Below are positions 9,343 through 18,915 of a stretch of 64,000 bases of DNA, one piece after another. The translations under genes were made by a program, and so were the position numbers. The stretch's first letter is position 1; the number at the start of each line of letters is the position of its first letter. Under the pieces are notes generated by a model. That model was not told the DNA's origin. It saw only the letters and a list, made by a program, of their open reading frames with translations, and searched no databases. The stretch is from Streptomyces sp. NBC_00690 (GTDB taxonomy: Bacteria; Actinomycetota; Actinomycetes; Streptomycetales; Streptomycetaceae), in NCBI RefSeq assembly GCF_036226685.1, contig NZ_CP109009.1:6103501-6167500 (forward strand). The letters are read 5' to 3'.

Positions 9343-9408
9343 ACCGGCGAATCGTTCCCGCGACGGGGACGGTCCCGCCGCGTTAAGGGGACTCTCAGAT
9401 AGGGCGCC

Positions 9409-9421
9409 TAGCGTGCGCCCT
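9409..9421 (+). promoter_or_regulatory. Candidate leaderless promoter -10 (TAGCGT)
   Basis: TAGCGT at 9409-9414 lies exactly 7 bases before the ATG at 9422 and there is no ribosome site. This is the geometry of Streptomyces leaderless transcripts that start at the A of ATG. Confidence 0.5.
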
Positions 9422-10057
9422 ATGAACACCAAGGACACCGAGAAGACGGACGGTACGACGGCGACCGGGCAGACCGTGGAAGAGGCCGTTCCAGCTGCTT
9501 CCGCCGAGGAGAGCAACGGGTCGAACCGCGAGACCGGTGCAGACGCCCAGGACGGGCGGGAGGCGCACTCCGACGACGATGTGTCCGCAGCCGCCACACC
9601 CACCGCCGAAACTGACGCGGCTGACGCAGCTGACGACGAGATCGAAGATGCTGAGGCCGGTGCGGCGAACAGTGCCCGTTCCTCCGGGCTGCTCTCCGCC
9701 GCGGCCGGCATCGTTGCAGCCGGCCTCGGCGTCGTCGGCCTCACCGGCAGTTGGACCGGCCGGGTCGCCGCCGAGCGGCAGACGCTCCTCGGACAGATCG
9801 AGACCTCGGAGGGCGGCAGCACCGCCGAACGGATATCCGCTCTCTACGGGGACGCCTGGCACGCCACCGCCCTGGTGAACGGCATGTTCGCCCTGGTCGC
9901 CCTGATCGTGGGCCTGACCGTGCTCACCCGCCCGGGCAAGCCGGGCTGGGTACGGGCCTTCGGTCTGGGCGGCGCGGTGCTCGGTGGACTCGGCCTGCTG
10001 ATCTCGATCGCCATGTACTTCGATCTCATCCTCAGCCTGCCGGCGGCCGGCTCCTAG
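9422..10057 (+). CDS. Membrane protein with acidic disordered N-terminus
   Basis: A 211-residue protein in two parts. Residues 1-80 are low-complexity, rich in Thr, Ala, Glu and Asp and probably disordered in the cytoplasm. The rest has three hydrophobic helices (about 84-107, 143-162 and 170-200) with a short polar loop in between (TGRVAAERQTLLGQIETSEGG). No enzyme motif is seen. The ATG at 9422 was preferred over the longer upstream frame, which runs through the end of the acetyltransferase gene. The call as a tail-type membrane protein of unknown function is based only on hydropathy. Confidence 0.85.
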   Translation: MNTKDTEKTDGTTATGQTVEEAVPAASAEESNGSNRETGADAQDGREAHSDDDVSAAATPTAETDAADAADDEIEDAEAGAANSARSSGLLSAAAGIVAAGLGVVGLTGSWTGRVAAERQTLLGQIETSEGGSTAERISALYGDAWHATALVNGMFALVALIVGLTVLTRPGKPGWVRAFGLGGAVLGGLGLLISIAMYFDLILSLPAAGS

Positions 10058-10121
10058 CCGACCCGCGTGCCGCCCGCCGAATGCAGTCGCGCGGCGCCGG
10101 GGCGGCTGCTTCACTGCCCGG

Positions 10122-10901
10122 ATGGACCATGACGACCTCCTCGCCCTGTTCGACCTTCGGATGCGCGAGGAGGCGCGCCCGGACGCCCCGGGTGCGGTGG
10201 TCGAACGCGTCGGCGCGGTCGTACGGCAGACCGGTGCGGCAAGCGATTGGAACGGCGTCCTCTGGTCCTCCCTCGACCGAGCGACGGCCGATGCCGCCAT
10301 CGCCGAGCAGGTGCGCCATTTCACCGCGTTGGGTCATGACGTCGAATGGACGCTGTACGGGCACGATGAGCCCGACGACCTCGGCGAGCGACTGCGTACG
10401 GCCGGATTCGTTCCGGAACCCGCCGAGACCGTCATGGTCGCGGACGTCAGCGACCTCTCCTACGGGAGCGAGATGCCCGAAGGGGTCGCCCTGGTCGACA
10501 TCACCACGGCCCGGGACGTGACACTGCTGACCGAGGTCCACCGGGCGGCGTTCGGCACCGATCCCGGCGCCCTGCACGCCCGGTTGCTGCGACAGTTGGA
10601 CCTGGACACGGTGTTGATGACCGTCGCGGTGGTGGACGGCCAGCCGGTCAGCGCGGCCCGCCTTGAGGTCTCACCCGGCACCGGCTTCGCCGGCCTCTGG
10701 GGCGGCGGCACGCTGCCCGGCTGGCGGGGCCGAGGCATCTACCGCGCACTGGTCGCCCATCGCGCTGCCGCCGCTGCGCGGCGCGGGGCCCGCTTCCTCC
10801 GGGTGGACGCCTCCGAGCAGAGCCGTCCGATCCTGCTCCGCCTCGGATTCACCGCGCTGACCAGCACCACGCCTTACGTACGTCCCGCCACAGCCCGGTA
10901 G
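10122..10901 (+). CDS. GNAT family N-acetyltransferase
   Basis: A 259-residue acetyltransferase. The first half (about 1-130) is a degenerate GNAT-like or accessory domain containing VEWTLYGHDEPDDLGERLRTAGF. The second half carries a better-conserved GNAT fold: VAVVDGQPVSAARLEVSPG (a beta4-like strand), the acetyl-CoA loop LPGWRGRGIYRALVAHRAAAAARRG near residues 205-229, and the C-terminal LRVDASEQSRPILLRLGF. The ATG at 10122 lies 6 bases after a TTCACT hexamer, suggesting leaderless transcription. Substrate unknown. Confidence 0.9.
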   Translation: MDHDDLLALFDLRMREEARPDAPGAVVERVGAVVRQTGAASDWNGVLWSSLDRATADAAIAEQVRHFTALGHDVEWTLYGHDEPDDLGERLRTAGFVPEPAETVMVADVSDLSYGSEMPEGVALVDITTARDVTLLTEVHRAAFGTDPGALHARLLRQLDLDTVLMTVAVVDGQPVSAARLEVSPGTGFAGLWGGGTLPGWRGRGIYRALVAHRAAAAARRGARFLRVDASEQSRPILLRLGFTALTSTTPYVRPATAR

Positions 10902-11056
10902 GACCCGCCCGTTGGGACACCCCGGCTAAGGCCCCTCATCGCACCCTCTAAGGCCCCCTCCACGCCCAAGATGAGGCAGCGGCCCGATGCGGTGCACCCC
11001 CCTGGGAGAAGAGATTTGGTGGCACACACCATCCGATCCAACCCACGGAGGACACC

Positions 11057-11227
11057 GTGTTCGAGTACCGACTCCAGGAGATCCGCAGGGCCGACCTGAT
11101 CAAGGCGGCCGAGGCCCATCAGCTCGCCCGCGACGCACGCCGAGCCCGCCGCACTGAAAGACGAGCGACAACGGAAGGGAAGGGCCCGGTGACGGGCCCC
11201 GAAGAGCGATTCGTACGCGTCGCCTGA
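11057..11227 (+). CDS. Small basic conserved protein, 56 residues
   Basis: A short GTG-initiated ORF with an ACGGAGGA ribosome site 6-8 bases upstream. The product begins [18 protein letters not shown] and is a highly charged Arg-rich helix, followed by a basic tail ending VRVA. This resembles a small actinomycete protein found beside regulators and enzymes (FEYE..., RRAE...), of unknown function. It ends 8 bases before the first possible start of the LuxR regulator. Confidence 0.75.
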   Translation: MFEYRLQEIRRADLIKAAEAHQLARDARRARRTERRATTEGKGPVTGPEERFVRVA

Positions 11228-11235
11228 CCCTTGGC

Positions 11236-14200
11236 ATGGACCGCCACCATCCAATCGAAGTACACGAGCACCAGAACGCCATGTCAGAACCCTGGATGCA
11301 CCAGAACGCCATGTCAGAACCCTGTGCGATGCTCGGTCCCGTGGAGAACAGGTCGATCAGTCCCGTGTTCGTCGGGCGCGCACTGGAGCTGTCCGAGCTG
11401 ACCGACGCCCTGGTGCGTGCCGGTGGGGCTGCGGCGGGCACCGGCCCCGGCGTGCCGCAAGCACTGCTCGTCGGTGGTGAGGCCGGGGTCGGCAAGACCC
11501 GCCTCATCGAGGAACTGACGACCGAAGCCTGCCGTCGGGACGCCGTCGTCGCGATCGGCGGGTGCGTCGAGATCGGCGCGGACGGACTGCCGTTCGCGCC
11601 CTTCTCCACGGCCCTGCGCTCGCTCAACCGTCTGCTGCCACAGGAGCTGGCCGCGGCGGCAGCAGGCCAGGAACAGGAGCTCGCCCGACTTCTGCCCGAG
11701 CTCGCCGAACGACCCGAGGGCGACCGGGACCGACAGGACGACGAGGGCCTCGCCCGCCTCTTCGAGCTAACCGCACGGCTCCTGGAGCGGCTGGCCGCCG
11801 ACCGTACGGTCGTCCTCGTCCTGGAAGACCTGCACTGGGCCGACACCTCCACTCGCAACCTGCTCGCCTACCTCTTCCGCACCCTGCGCCGCGGACGGCT
11901 GGTCATCATCGCCACCTACCGATCCGACGATGTGCACCGTCGTCATCCGCTGCGCCCACTGCTGGCCGAGCTGGACCGGCTGCGGGCGGTGCAACGGATC
12001 GGGCTGACCCGGTTCACCCGTGACGAGGTCCACTGCCAGCTCGCCGGAATCCTCGATTCCGAACCGGAGCTCGAACTGGTCGAGCAGGTCTACGAGCGCT
12101 CCGACGGAAACGCCTTCTTCGTCGAGGAACTGGCCCGCAGCATCGCCGACAACTGCGCCGGGGGTCTCAGCAGTTCACTGCGCGACATCCTGCTCGTCCG
12201 CGTGGAGGCGCTTCCCGAGGACTCACAGCGCATCGTGCGGATCCTCGCCGAAGGCGGCTCGACCGTGGAGTACGGGCTGCTGTGCGCCGTCGCCCGACTT
12301 CCCGAGGACGATCTGATCGAGGCGCTGAGGGCTGCTGTCGGTGCGAACATCCTGCTGGCCACCGCCGATGGTGACGGCTACCGCTTTCGTCACTCACTGG
12401 CCCGTGAGGCGGTCAGCGACGACCTCCTGCCCGGCGAGCGTTCCCGCCTCAACCGCCGCTACGCCGAAGCGCTGGAGGCCGATCCGCTCCTCGTCCGGGA
12501 CGAGGAGCGCGCCATGCGGCTCGGCAGCTACTGGTATCAAGCACACGATCCGGCCAAGGCTCTCCCCGCCGTACTGGACGCATCGGTCGAGGCATGGCGG
12601 CGCCACGCCTACGCCGAGCAGTTGCGCCTCCTGGAGCGTGCCATGGAGCTGTGGGACGGCGTTGCCGAATCCCTGCGCGCGACCCTCTCGCCCCTGGACT
12701 GCGTGGGACAGTGCGCGCCGACCATCCGCGACCTCGCGAGCACCCCGCTGACCTTTCTCGACCTGATGGCGGAAGCGACGGTCGCCGGCCGGCTCTGCGG
12801 CGAGCGGGAACGGGCACTGAAGATCGCCAAGCGCGGTCAACGGCTCGCCCAGACGGAGGAGGACCCCTTGCGGGCCTCGTGGTTCGCCGTCCAGCGCTCC
12901 CGACTGATCTCGGCGCTTGGCAGGGGTGACGGCCTGGCCGAACTCCACGAAGCAAAGGAGCTGGTACGGGGGTTGCCCCCGTCCGCCGCGCACGCCGAGG
13001 TGCTGGCCGCCACGGTCAATTGGAGTCGGCTGCGGCCGTCGGGCCCGGACGACCTCGCAGACGCCGAGCGGGCCGTCGCCTACGCCCAGATGGTGGGGGG
13101 CGAGGAGAACGAACTCCTGGCCCGACTCGCCCTCGGCGGACTTCTCGTCGACGCGGGCGACCTCCAGCGAGGCTTCGCCGAGATGTACCGGGTGGCGGAA
13201 CGATCCGTTGAACTGGGGCTTCCTTCGCTGATCGCCGCCTCGCACATCAATCTGCCGTCCGCACTGGAGGGAGTGGGCCGCTCCCAGGAATCGGTGGACG
13301 TGCTCCTCAAGGGGCTTGAGCTCTGCCGTCAGTACCGTCTGCGCGACAACGAGTCCTGGGTCCTTGGGAACCTCGCCGAGTCCTACTACTCGCTAGGTCG
13401 GTGGGACGAGATGCGGGACGCGGCGCAGCGGGCCCTGCGGATCGCGCTCAGCCCCAAGCCCCGCGGGTATGCCGCGACCCGGCTCAGCGAACTCGCCCTC
13501 GGCCAGGGCGAGACGGACAAGGCGGCGGAGTACCTCCGAACTGCCCGGGAGCACTTCGGCACACACGATCCCCTGCTGCACAGCTCCCTGCGGCTGGACG
13601 CGATCGAGTTGGGCATCGAGGTCGCCAGGGGAGGGGTGCTGGAGGCGAGGGAGCGCTTCCGCCAGGTCGAGGAGGGCGGCTTCCCCCCGGGCGTCCAGCG
13701 CTATGCCTGGCCGCTGCTGCGCACGATGGCCGCTCTGGAGGCCGATACGCGCGGGCTGCCCATCGCCGAATCGGGCCGTGCCGCTGCTCTTGCGCTGGTT
13801 CGGAAGGCCGCCCGGACCGCCACCACCGGAGCACCCATCTGGCTGGCGTACGACGGCTGGGTCCGGGTCGAACTCCTGCGTGCCGAGGGGCGCGACACCG
13901 CACGGGACTGGGCGCAGACGCAGGCGGCCTTTGAGCTGCTGGACTATCCCTATGAATTGGCCAGGGTGAGGCTGCGCTCGGCGGAGGCTCTGCTGCCGGC
14001 TGAGCGCGCTTGTGCCACGGAGCTCTTGCACCGCGCCGCCGAGACGGCCAGGGCGCTCGTTGCGGAGCCGTTGTGCCAGGAGATCGCGCTCCTGGCACAA
14101 CGGGCGAGGATCTCGCTGGAGGCCCCTTCCCCATCTGCGGCTCTGTCGGCTCCGGAGCCCCCGATGGCTCCGGCGGGCCCCGAGTTGGGGCTCACGCCCC

Positions 14201-14406
14201 GAGAGGTGGACGTCCTTGCGCTGGTCGCTGCGGGGCGCAGCAATCGGCAGATAGCGGAGGCGCTGTACATCTCGCCGAAGACGGCGAGCGTCCATGTCTC
14301 CAACATCCTGGCGAAGCTCGGTGTCTCCGGTCGGGTCGAGGCGGCGGCACTCGCTCACCGACTGCGACTCTTCCCGACTCTTGAAGAGGGGCAATCCTCG
14401 GCCTGA
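11236..14406 (+). CDS. Large ATP-binding LuxR family (LAL) transcriptional regulator
   Basis: An up to 1056-residue LAL regulator. The ATPase domain starts near residue 36 ([12 protein letters not shown]), with Walker [12 protein letters not shown] near 80-90 and Walker [13 protein letters not shown] near 192-203. A long helical, TPR-like middle follows (about 400-950). The C-terminal LuxR-type helix-turn-helix ([15 protein letters not shown], then [14 protein letters not shown]) spans about 985-1050. LAL proteins act as ATP-dependent activators, often of secondary metabolism or sugar genes. The start is uncertain: candidate starts at 11236, 11281, 11311, 11329 and 11341 lie around a duplicated 27-base segment, and none has a good ribosome site. 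A GATGCT hexamer 7 bases before the GTG at 11341 would fit a leaderless start. The target is unknown. Confidence 0.92.
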   Translation: MDRHHPIEVHEHQNAMSEPWMHQNAMSEPCAMLGPVENRSISPVFVGRALELSELTDALVRAGGAAAGTGPGVPQALLVGGEAGVGKTRLIEELTTEACRRDAVVAIGGCVEIGADGLPFAPFSTALRSLNRLLPQELAAAAAGQEQELARLLPELAERPEGDRDRQDDEGLARLFELTARLLERLAADRTVVLVLEDLHWADTSTRNLLAYLFRTLRRGRLVIIATYRSDDVHRRHPLRPLLAELDRLRAVQRIGLTRFTRDEVHCQLAGILDSEPELELVEQVYERSDGNAFFVEELARSIADNCAGGLSSSLRDILLVRVEALPEDSQRIVRILAEGGSTVEYGLLCAVARLPEDDLIEALRAAVGANILLATADGDGYRFRHSLAREAVSDDLLPGERSRLNRRYAEALEADPLLVRDEERAMRLGSYWYQAHDPAKALPAVLDASVEAWRRHAYAEQLRLLERAMELWDGVAESLRATLSPLDCVGQCAPTIRDLASTPLTFLDLMAEATVAGRLCGERERALKIAKRGQRLAQTEEDPLRASWFAVQRSRLISALGRGDGLAELHEAKELVRGLPPSAAHAEVLAATVNWSRLRPSGPDDLADAERAVAYAQMVGGEENELLARLALGGLLVDAGDLQRGFAEMYRVAERSVELGLPSLIAASHINLPSALEGVGRSQESVDVLLKGLELCRQYRLRDNESWVLGNLAESYYSLGRWDEMRDAAQRALRIALSPKPRGYAATRLSELALGQGETDKAAEYLRTAREHFGTHDPLLHSSLRLDAIELGIEVARGGVLEARERFRQVEEGGFPPGVQRYAWPLLRTMAALEADTRGLPIAESGRAAALALVRKAARTATTGAPIWLAYDGWVRVELLRAEGRDTARDWAQTQAAFELLDYPYELARVRLRSAEALLPAERACATELLHRAAETARALVAEPLCQEIALLAQRARISLEAPSPSAALSAPEPPMAPAGPELGLTPREVDVLALVAAGRSNRQIAEALYISPKTASVHVSNILAKLGVSGRVEAAALAHRLRLFPTLEEGQSSA
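11268..11324 (+). repeat. Duplicated 27-bp segment at the LAL regulator start
   Basis: Identical copies at 11268-11294 and 11298-11324, offset by 30 bases, encode HQNAMSEP twice if translated. The offset is in frame, so the duplication does not break the longest reading frame. Confidence 0.9.
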
Positions 14407-14652
14407 CTCCAGGGCATCGCCGACTCCTCGAATCCTCGACTCCTGGCCTCGCCTCGATCCCCGGGGCAGTGTCGACTCGCCACTCCTGCTGGATCCCCGC
14501 CCAGCACGCCGACCCAGCAACCTGGCCCAGCGGTCCAGCAGCCCCGTCCAGCGCTCCGGCTGGATCCCGGCTCGGCCCCCGAGCCATGGCCGCACCGACA
14601 CCCCCGGGGCTACTGGTCAGACAGGCCCGCCCCACAACAGGGCAGACACTCC

Positions 14653-14979
14653 CTAGCGGTCTTGCTCCTCCAGATCCAGCGGGCCGCGGTGCACCCGGGG
14701 GACCGGTGGAAGGACTGCCGCCATCGGTGAGGCGGAGGACAGGACCGGACAGTCGACGGGGGTGGCCTCCTCAGGCGTGGCATCCGCTCCAGCGCCAACC
14801 GGCCCTGCGGTGCCACGCACGGTCACCTTGCCCGAAGCCAGATCGATCGGCCCGCGGGCCGGGTCGCTGTCACCGACCTGCGTTCTGGTCAGTGCCAGCC
14901 GGTTGCGCTCCTCGGCCAAGTGCTTGTTGCCCGGAGCGAAGACCTCATCCCACGCGGAGAGCCCAGAGAATCCAGTCAT
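14653..14979 (-). CDS. DUF6191-like small protein
   Basis: A 108-residue protein whose N-terminal 60 residues (DEVFAPGNKHLAEERNRLALTR, then DPARGPIDLASGKVTV) resemble a small actinobacterial family I know as DUF6191. The C-terminal half is Pro/Ala-rich and probably disordered. Function is unknown. It is separated by 17 bases from the end of the sugar dehydrogenase gene upstream on the same strand, so the two may form an operon. The 246-bp stretch between it and the LAL gene (14407-14652) shows no gene. Confidence 0.75.
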   Translation of the reverse strand: MTGFSGLSAWDEVFAPGNKHLAEERNRLALTRTQVGDSDPARGPIDLASGKVTVRGTAGPVGAGADATPEEATPVDCPVLSSASPMAAVLPPVPRVHRGPLDLEEQDR

Positions 14980-14996
14980 CGTGGACGAGCCACCTC

Positions 14997-16172
14997 CTAT
15001 GTCACATCCAGCCGGAGGACCTTGTCGTCACCCGGCTCGGGCGTGCCCCGGGTGTCCGTCTCGCTGGTGATCAGGAGGAGCTGTGAACTGCCGGTCGCCA
15101 CCACCGTGCGCAAACGCCCGTACTTCCCTTCCAAGAACGCCTGGGGATCGGCCGAAGGTTCCTTGCCCGCGAGGGGAATCCGCCAGAGCCGCTCGCCTCT
15201 GAGCCCAGCCATCCAGATCGACCCCTCCGCATAGGCGATGCCGCTCGGGGAGGCTTGGTCAGTGGGCCACTGGGCGACCGGGTCCACCAGGCCCGGCTTA
15301 CCCGCCTTGCCCTCAGCTCGGGGCCAGCCGTAGTTCTTTCCCGGCTCGATCAGATTCAACTCGTCCCAGGTGTTCTGGCCGAACTCGGCCGCCCAGAGCC
15401 GCTTGTCCGCGTCCCAGGCCAGACCCTGCACATTGCGATGCCCCAGGGAGTAGACCAGGGAGCCCTCTTCCGGATTCCCCGGGGCCGGTTGGCCGTCCGG
15501 GGTCATCCGCAGAATCTTGCCGCCGAGCGACTCCTTGTCCTGCGACATACCGGTCTCGCCGGTCTCGCCCGTGCCCGCGTAGAGCATCTTGTCCGGACCG
15601 AAGGCGATGCGCCCGCCGTTGTGCACGACCCCCTTGGGGATGCCCCGCAGCACGGTGTCCGGCGCGCCCAACTGCTGCCCCGCGGGCTTGCGTTCATCGA
15701 GGAGCATGCGGGCGACGCGGTTGTCCCCCATGGTGGTGAAGTAGGCGTACACCGATCTGTCCGAAGCGAAGGACGGTGAGACCGCCAGACCCAATAGCCC
15801 GCCCTCACCACCTGCCGCCACTCCCGTCACCGAGCCGACTGCGCTCTGCTTCCCTGTCTCCAGGTCGACACGGGTGATCGTCCCCTCGTCCCGGGAGCCG
15901 ACCAGAAGGTCACCACCGGGGAGGACGGCGGCCCCCCACGGGGACTTCAGGTTCTCGGTGAGAGTGGAGACCACCTTGACCGAGCCCTTCGCGGGCGGCG
16001 CGGGTGTCGAGGGGCTTCCGCCCGGGCTACGGGACGCGGAAGAGGCAGAGGGGGAATCCTCCCGCTTGGGCTCGAACAGCTGGCCATCGCCGTCCGATGA
16101 GCACCCCGTGATCGCGAGCGCCACCAGGGCTCCCAGCACGGTCGCGACACCAGGTCGTTGCCGACGTTGCAC
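14997..16172 (-). CDS. PQQ-dependent sugar dehydrogenase-like lipoprotein
   Basis: A 391-residue secreted protein of the soluble glucose/sorbosone dehydrogenase beta-propeller family. Residues 1-24 form a lipoprotein signal with lipobox ITGC, then a Ser/Pro-rich linker to about 65. The propeller shows the family blocks ENLKSPWGAAVLPGGDLLVGSRDEG, HNGGRIAFGPDKMLYAGTGETG, LGHRNVQGLAWDADKRLWAAEFG and DELNLIEPGKNYGWP. The enzyme would oxidise sugars outside the membrane using PQQ, but cofactor use is inferred from family; many actinobacterial members are untested. No PQQ synthesis genes are in the window. Confidence 0.9.
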   Translation of the reverse strand: MQRRQRPGVATVLGALVALAITGCSSDGDGQLFEPKREDSPSASSASRSPGGSPSTPAPPAKGSVKVVSTLTENLKSPWGAAVLPGGDLLVGSRDEGTITRVDLETGKQSAVGSVTGVAAGGEGGLLGLAVSPSFASDRSVYAYFTTMGDNRVARMLLDERKPAGQQLGAPDTVLRGIPKGVVHNGGRIAFGPDKMLYAGTGETGETGMSQDKESLGGKILRMTPDGQPAPGNPEEGSLVYSLGHRNVQGLAWDADKRLWAAEFGQNTWDELNLIEPGKNYGWPRAEGKAGKPGLVDPVAQWPTDQASPSGIAYAEGSIWMAGLRGERLWRIPLAGKEPSADPQAFLEGKYGRLRTVVATGSSQLLLITSETDTRGTPEPGDDKVLRLDVT

Positions 16173-16360
16173 AGTTTCGATCCCTTCGACGGCTGATGAG
16201 CTGCCTCACTACCCTTCTTACACCGCCCGCCCGCCCGAGGTTCCCGATCCCGCCCCATGAAATGCCCGGGCCACCCGAGCCGCACGCCGCTGCTCCGCCG
16301 CTGCCGCTGTCGCCCTTCCACCCTCGTCACTCTTCTAGCCGTCGCCCGGCTCCGAGCCGG

Positions 16361-17620
16361 TCAGTCCCACGACCCCTTGGCAGGCGGCAGTTCGTGGATC
16401 TCGTCCAGATCCCGCGCCGACAGGGTGAGCCCCGCTGCTCCGGCGTTCTCCACCGCCCACTCCACCCGCTTGGTTCCCGGCACCGCCACCACGTGCCGCC
16501 CCTGCGCCAACACCCACGCCAGCGCCACCTGAGCGGGTGTGGTGCCCGTGCCGTGGCGCGCCGCTATCCGTCGCAGTCCGGCCACCACGGGCTGGTTCGC
16601 CGCCATCATCTCCGCCGTGAACCGTGGATGCCGGGCCCTGATGTCATCCGGTTCGAACCCCTGCCCCGGTGTCAGCGTTCCGCTCAGGAACCCGTTCCCC
16701 AGCGGCATCGCGGCGAGGAAGCCCACACCGCGCGCCTCGCACCACGGCAGCAACCGTTCCAGCGCCTCCGGAGCCCACACCGACAGCTCGGCCTGGACGG
16801 TGCTCACCGGGAACACCTGCTGTATCCGCTCCAACTGGCGGATCGTTCCCGCATGCGCATGCGGGAACGATCCGCCAGTCGGGCCGCTCGCCGCCGAACC
16901 CGCCGGGAACGCGCCGCTCGTCGAGAAGGTGGCACCCGTCGGGAACGCGGTCCCATCCCCCTGTGCGCCCATTGAGAACCCCGGGCCCGCCCCGCCCGAC
17001 CCGGACCCCGCTTGTGCTCTGACCTGGCCACCGGAGCCCGGGCCCGGGTACGGCACGTCTCCCAGGCCCGTCGACCGGGCGGTACCGCGCCACCGGCCGC
17101 CACGTGCCGTTGTGTCCGTCGAGGCCGATCCGGCCCCCGCCCCGTGCGCGCCGAGCGCACAGACACCGAGCGCACGCACCTTCCCCGCGCCCACCAGCTC
17201 CGCCATCGCCCCCCAGGTCTCCTCCACCGGCACCTCGGGGTCCGCACAGTGCAACTGGTACAGATCGATCACGTCCGTCTGGAGGCGTCGCAGCGATGCA
17301 TCACACGCCCGTCTGACGTACCCGGGCCGCCCGTGGGCGACCACGTGCCGGTCTCCCACCAAGAGGCCGACCTTGGTGGAGACGAAGGCGTCCCGCCGTC
17401 GTTCCCGCAGCACCCGTCCCAACAGGAGTTCATTGGTGAACGGCCCGTACATGTCGGCCGTGTCCAGCAGGGTGGCGCCGGCGTCGAGCGCGGCGTGGAC
17501 CGTGCGCAGTGACTGTTCCCCGTGCCGCCTGGAGGCGGTGTAGGCCCAGTGCATCGGCATGCACCCGAGTCCGACCGCGCCCACCGCCAGCGCCGCTGCG
17601 CCGATCGTCCTGCGCTCCAA
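16361..17620 (-). CDS. Aldo/keto reductase with a large low-complexity insertion
   Basis: A 419-residue AKR, about 100 longer than usual. The NADPH-dependent tetrad is intact: Asp53 and Tyr58 in LLDTADMYGP, Lys83 in FVSTKVGL and His124 in LYQLHCADP. The barrel continues normally to GKVRALGVCALGAHG (about 157) and resumes at TIRQLERIQQVFPVSTVQAELSVW (about 257). Between them lies a Gly/Ser/Thr/Pro-rich insert without recognisable fold, ending in a 46-bp perfect DNA palindrome. The insertion falls in a surface loop after a core strand, so the enzyme may still fold. Start is TTG at 17620. Substrate unknown. Confidence 0.88.
   Translation of the reverse strand: MERRTIGAAALAVGAVGLGCMPMHWAYTASRRHGEQSLRTVHAALDAGATLLDTADMYGPFTNELLLGRVLRERRRDAFVSTKVGLLVGDRHVVAHGRPGYVRRACDASLRRLQTDVIDLYQLHCADPEVPVEETWGAMAELVGAGKVRALGVCALGAHGAGAGSASTDTTARGGRWRGTARSTGLGDVPYPGPGSGGQVRAQAGSGSGGAGPGFSMGAQGDGTAFPTGATFSTSGAFPAGSAASGPTGGSFPHAHAGTIRQLERIQQVFPVSTVQAELSVWAPEALERLLPWCEARGVGFLAAMPLGNGFLSGTLTPGQGFEPDDIRARHPRFTAEMMAANQPVVAGLRRIAARHGTGTTPAQVALAWVLAQGRHVVAVPGTKRVEWAVENAGAAGLTLSARDLDEIHELPPAKGSWD
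16834..16879. repeat. 46-bp perfect palindrome inside the aldo/keto reductase gene
   Basis: Two 23-base arms meet without a spacer between 16856 and 16857 (GCATGC next to GCATGC). Every base of the left arm pairs with the right arm. It encodes about residues 248-263 of the reductase, at the junction between the inserted segment and the conserved barrel. Confidence 0.97.
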
Positions 17621-17709
17621 CTGCCCGTATCCCTCCCTCGACCGCCCCCAAACTAACCAATGCGGATCACCCCTCTCCGCCCAGGCTCCCGACGACTAGC
17701 CTCGTGACC

Positions 17710-18657
17710 ATGACCGCAGACATATGGCTCTCCCTTCCGGCCGACGAGATCGAGGGTCTGCCCTCGACGGACGACGCCGGGTTTCGCTACCGGTTCTGGA
17801 ACGGAGGTCCGGAGTTCCCCGCCGATCCGGCGGACTGCGTCTTCTACACCGTTCCCTACCTCCAGCCGGGGGTAGCGCTCCGTCCCCTGCCGGCGATGAC
17901 GTCCGTACAGGTCATCCAGACCCTCTCGGCGGGCATCGACCATGTCGAGCCGGGTCTGAGCGCGCTACACCCCGGGGTGCGGCTGTGCAACGCCAAGGGG
18001 GTCCACGACGCGTCGACGGCCGAGCTTGCACTGACCCTGCTGCTGGCGTCGCTGCGCGGCATCCCCGGCTTCGTCCGCGGACAGGATGCAGAGGAGTGGC
18101 GGTCGGGCTTCTATCCGGCGCTCGCCGACTCCTCGGTGCTGATCGTCGGCTACGGATCGATCGGCGCGGCGATCGAAGACCGGCTTGCGCCCTTTGAGTG
18201 CGCGCGGGTGGCGCGCATCGCGCGCTCTGCCCGCACTACGGCGCGCGGTGAAGTGCGCCCATTCACCGAAGTGCACTCTCTGCTCCCGGACGCCGATGTG
18301 GTGATCCTGTCGACTCCGCTCACGGAGGACACCAGGGGGCTGGTGGACGCCGAGTTCCTGGCCCGGATGAAGGACGGAGCACTCCTGGTCAACGTGGCCA
18401 GGGGCCCGGTCGTCGATACGAAAGCCCTGCTGGCAGAGGTGGGGACCGGCCGTATCACCGCCGCACTCGATGTCACCGACCCGGAGCCGCTACCGCCTGG
18501 CCACCCCCTGTGGCATGCCCCCGGAGTGCTCATCAGCCCTCATGTCGGCGGCTCCACCTCGGCCTTCCTGCCGCGCGCCAAGAAGCTGCTCGCAGCTCAG
18601 GTCGGCGCCTTCGTCGCCGGTGAGCCCGTGCACAATGTCGTACTGACCACGGAGTAA
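17710..18657 (+). CDS. D-isomer-specific 2-hydroxyacid dehydrogenase
   Basis: A 315-residue NAD(P)-dependent dehydrogenase of the phosphoglycerate/hydroxypyruvate reductase superfamily. The nucleotide-binding loop is VLIVGYGSIGAAIEDRL near residue 140-155. The catalytic Arg is in NVARGPVVDT, the acidic partner in DVTDPEPLP, and the catalytic His in ISPHVGGST near the C-terminus. A TAGCCT hexamer sits 7 bases before the ATG at 17710, consistent with a leaderless start; an in-frame GTG at 17704 is the alternative. It is divergent from the aldo/keto reductase with only 89 bases between. Its substrate is not evident. Confidence 0.93.
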   Translation: MTADIWLSLPADEIEGLPSTDDAGFRYRFWNGGPEFPADPADCVFYTVPYLQPGVALRPLPAMTSVQVIQTLSAGIDHVEPGLSALHPGVRLCNAKGVHDASTAELALTLLLASLRGIPGFVRGQDAEEWRSGFYPALADSSVLIVGYGSIGAAIEDRLAPFECARVARIARSARTTARGEVRPFTEVHSLLPDADVVILSTPLTEDTRGLVDAEFLARMKDGALLVNVARGPVVDTKALLAEVGTGRITAALDVTDPEPLPPGHPLWHAPGVLISPHVGGSTSAFLPRAKKLLAAQVGAFVAGEPVHNVVLTTE

Positions 18658-18779
18658 TGGCTGGTGAGCCCAGCGGAGGTCCGGCCGCCCGCCCGTCGCG
18701 GCCATCCGGAACACATGACACCCCGGTTAAACCACAAGAAGTCAACCAATCGCTCTGCGCGCCGCGGTGGCGATTGATG

Positions 18780-18815
18780 GTCACTCAGAGTAGAGGAACT
18801 ATGTCCCTGAGTGAC
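18780..18815. promoter_or_regulatory. BldD-like inverted repeat upstream of the c-di-GMP gene
   Basis: Perfect 9-base arms GTCACTCAG (18780-18788) and CTGAGTGAC (18807-18815) flank an 18-base spacer. The left element extended to 18794 matches the published BldD consensus (NTNACNC-A/T-GNGTNAN) at all fixed positions but one. It lies upstream of the GGDEF/EAL gene. Confidence 0.55.
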
Positions 18816-18915
18816 GATTCTGGTGTATCGTCCGGACCTGGGGGCTGCACCGGCAAGGGGCGGTGCGCTGACGCGACCTGACTGCCAATCAGACTTTTGA
18901 GGGGGGCGACGGGCG

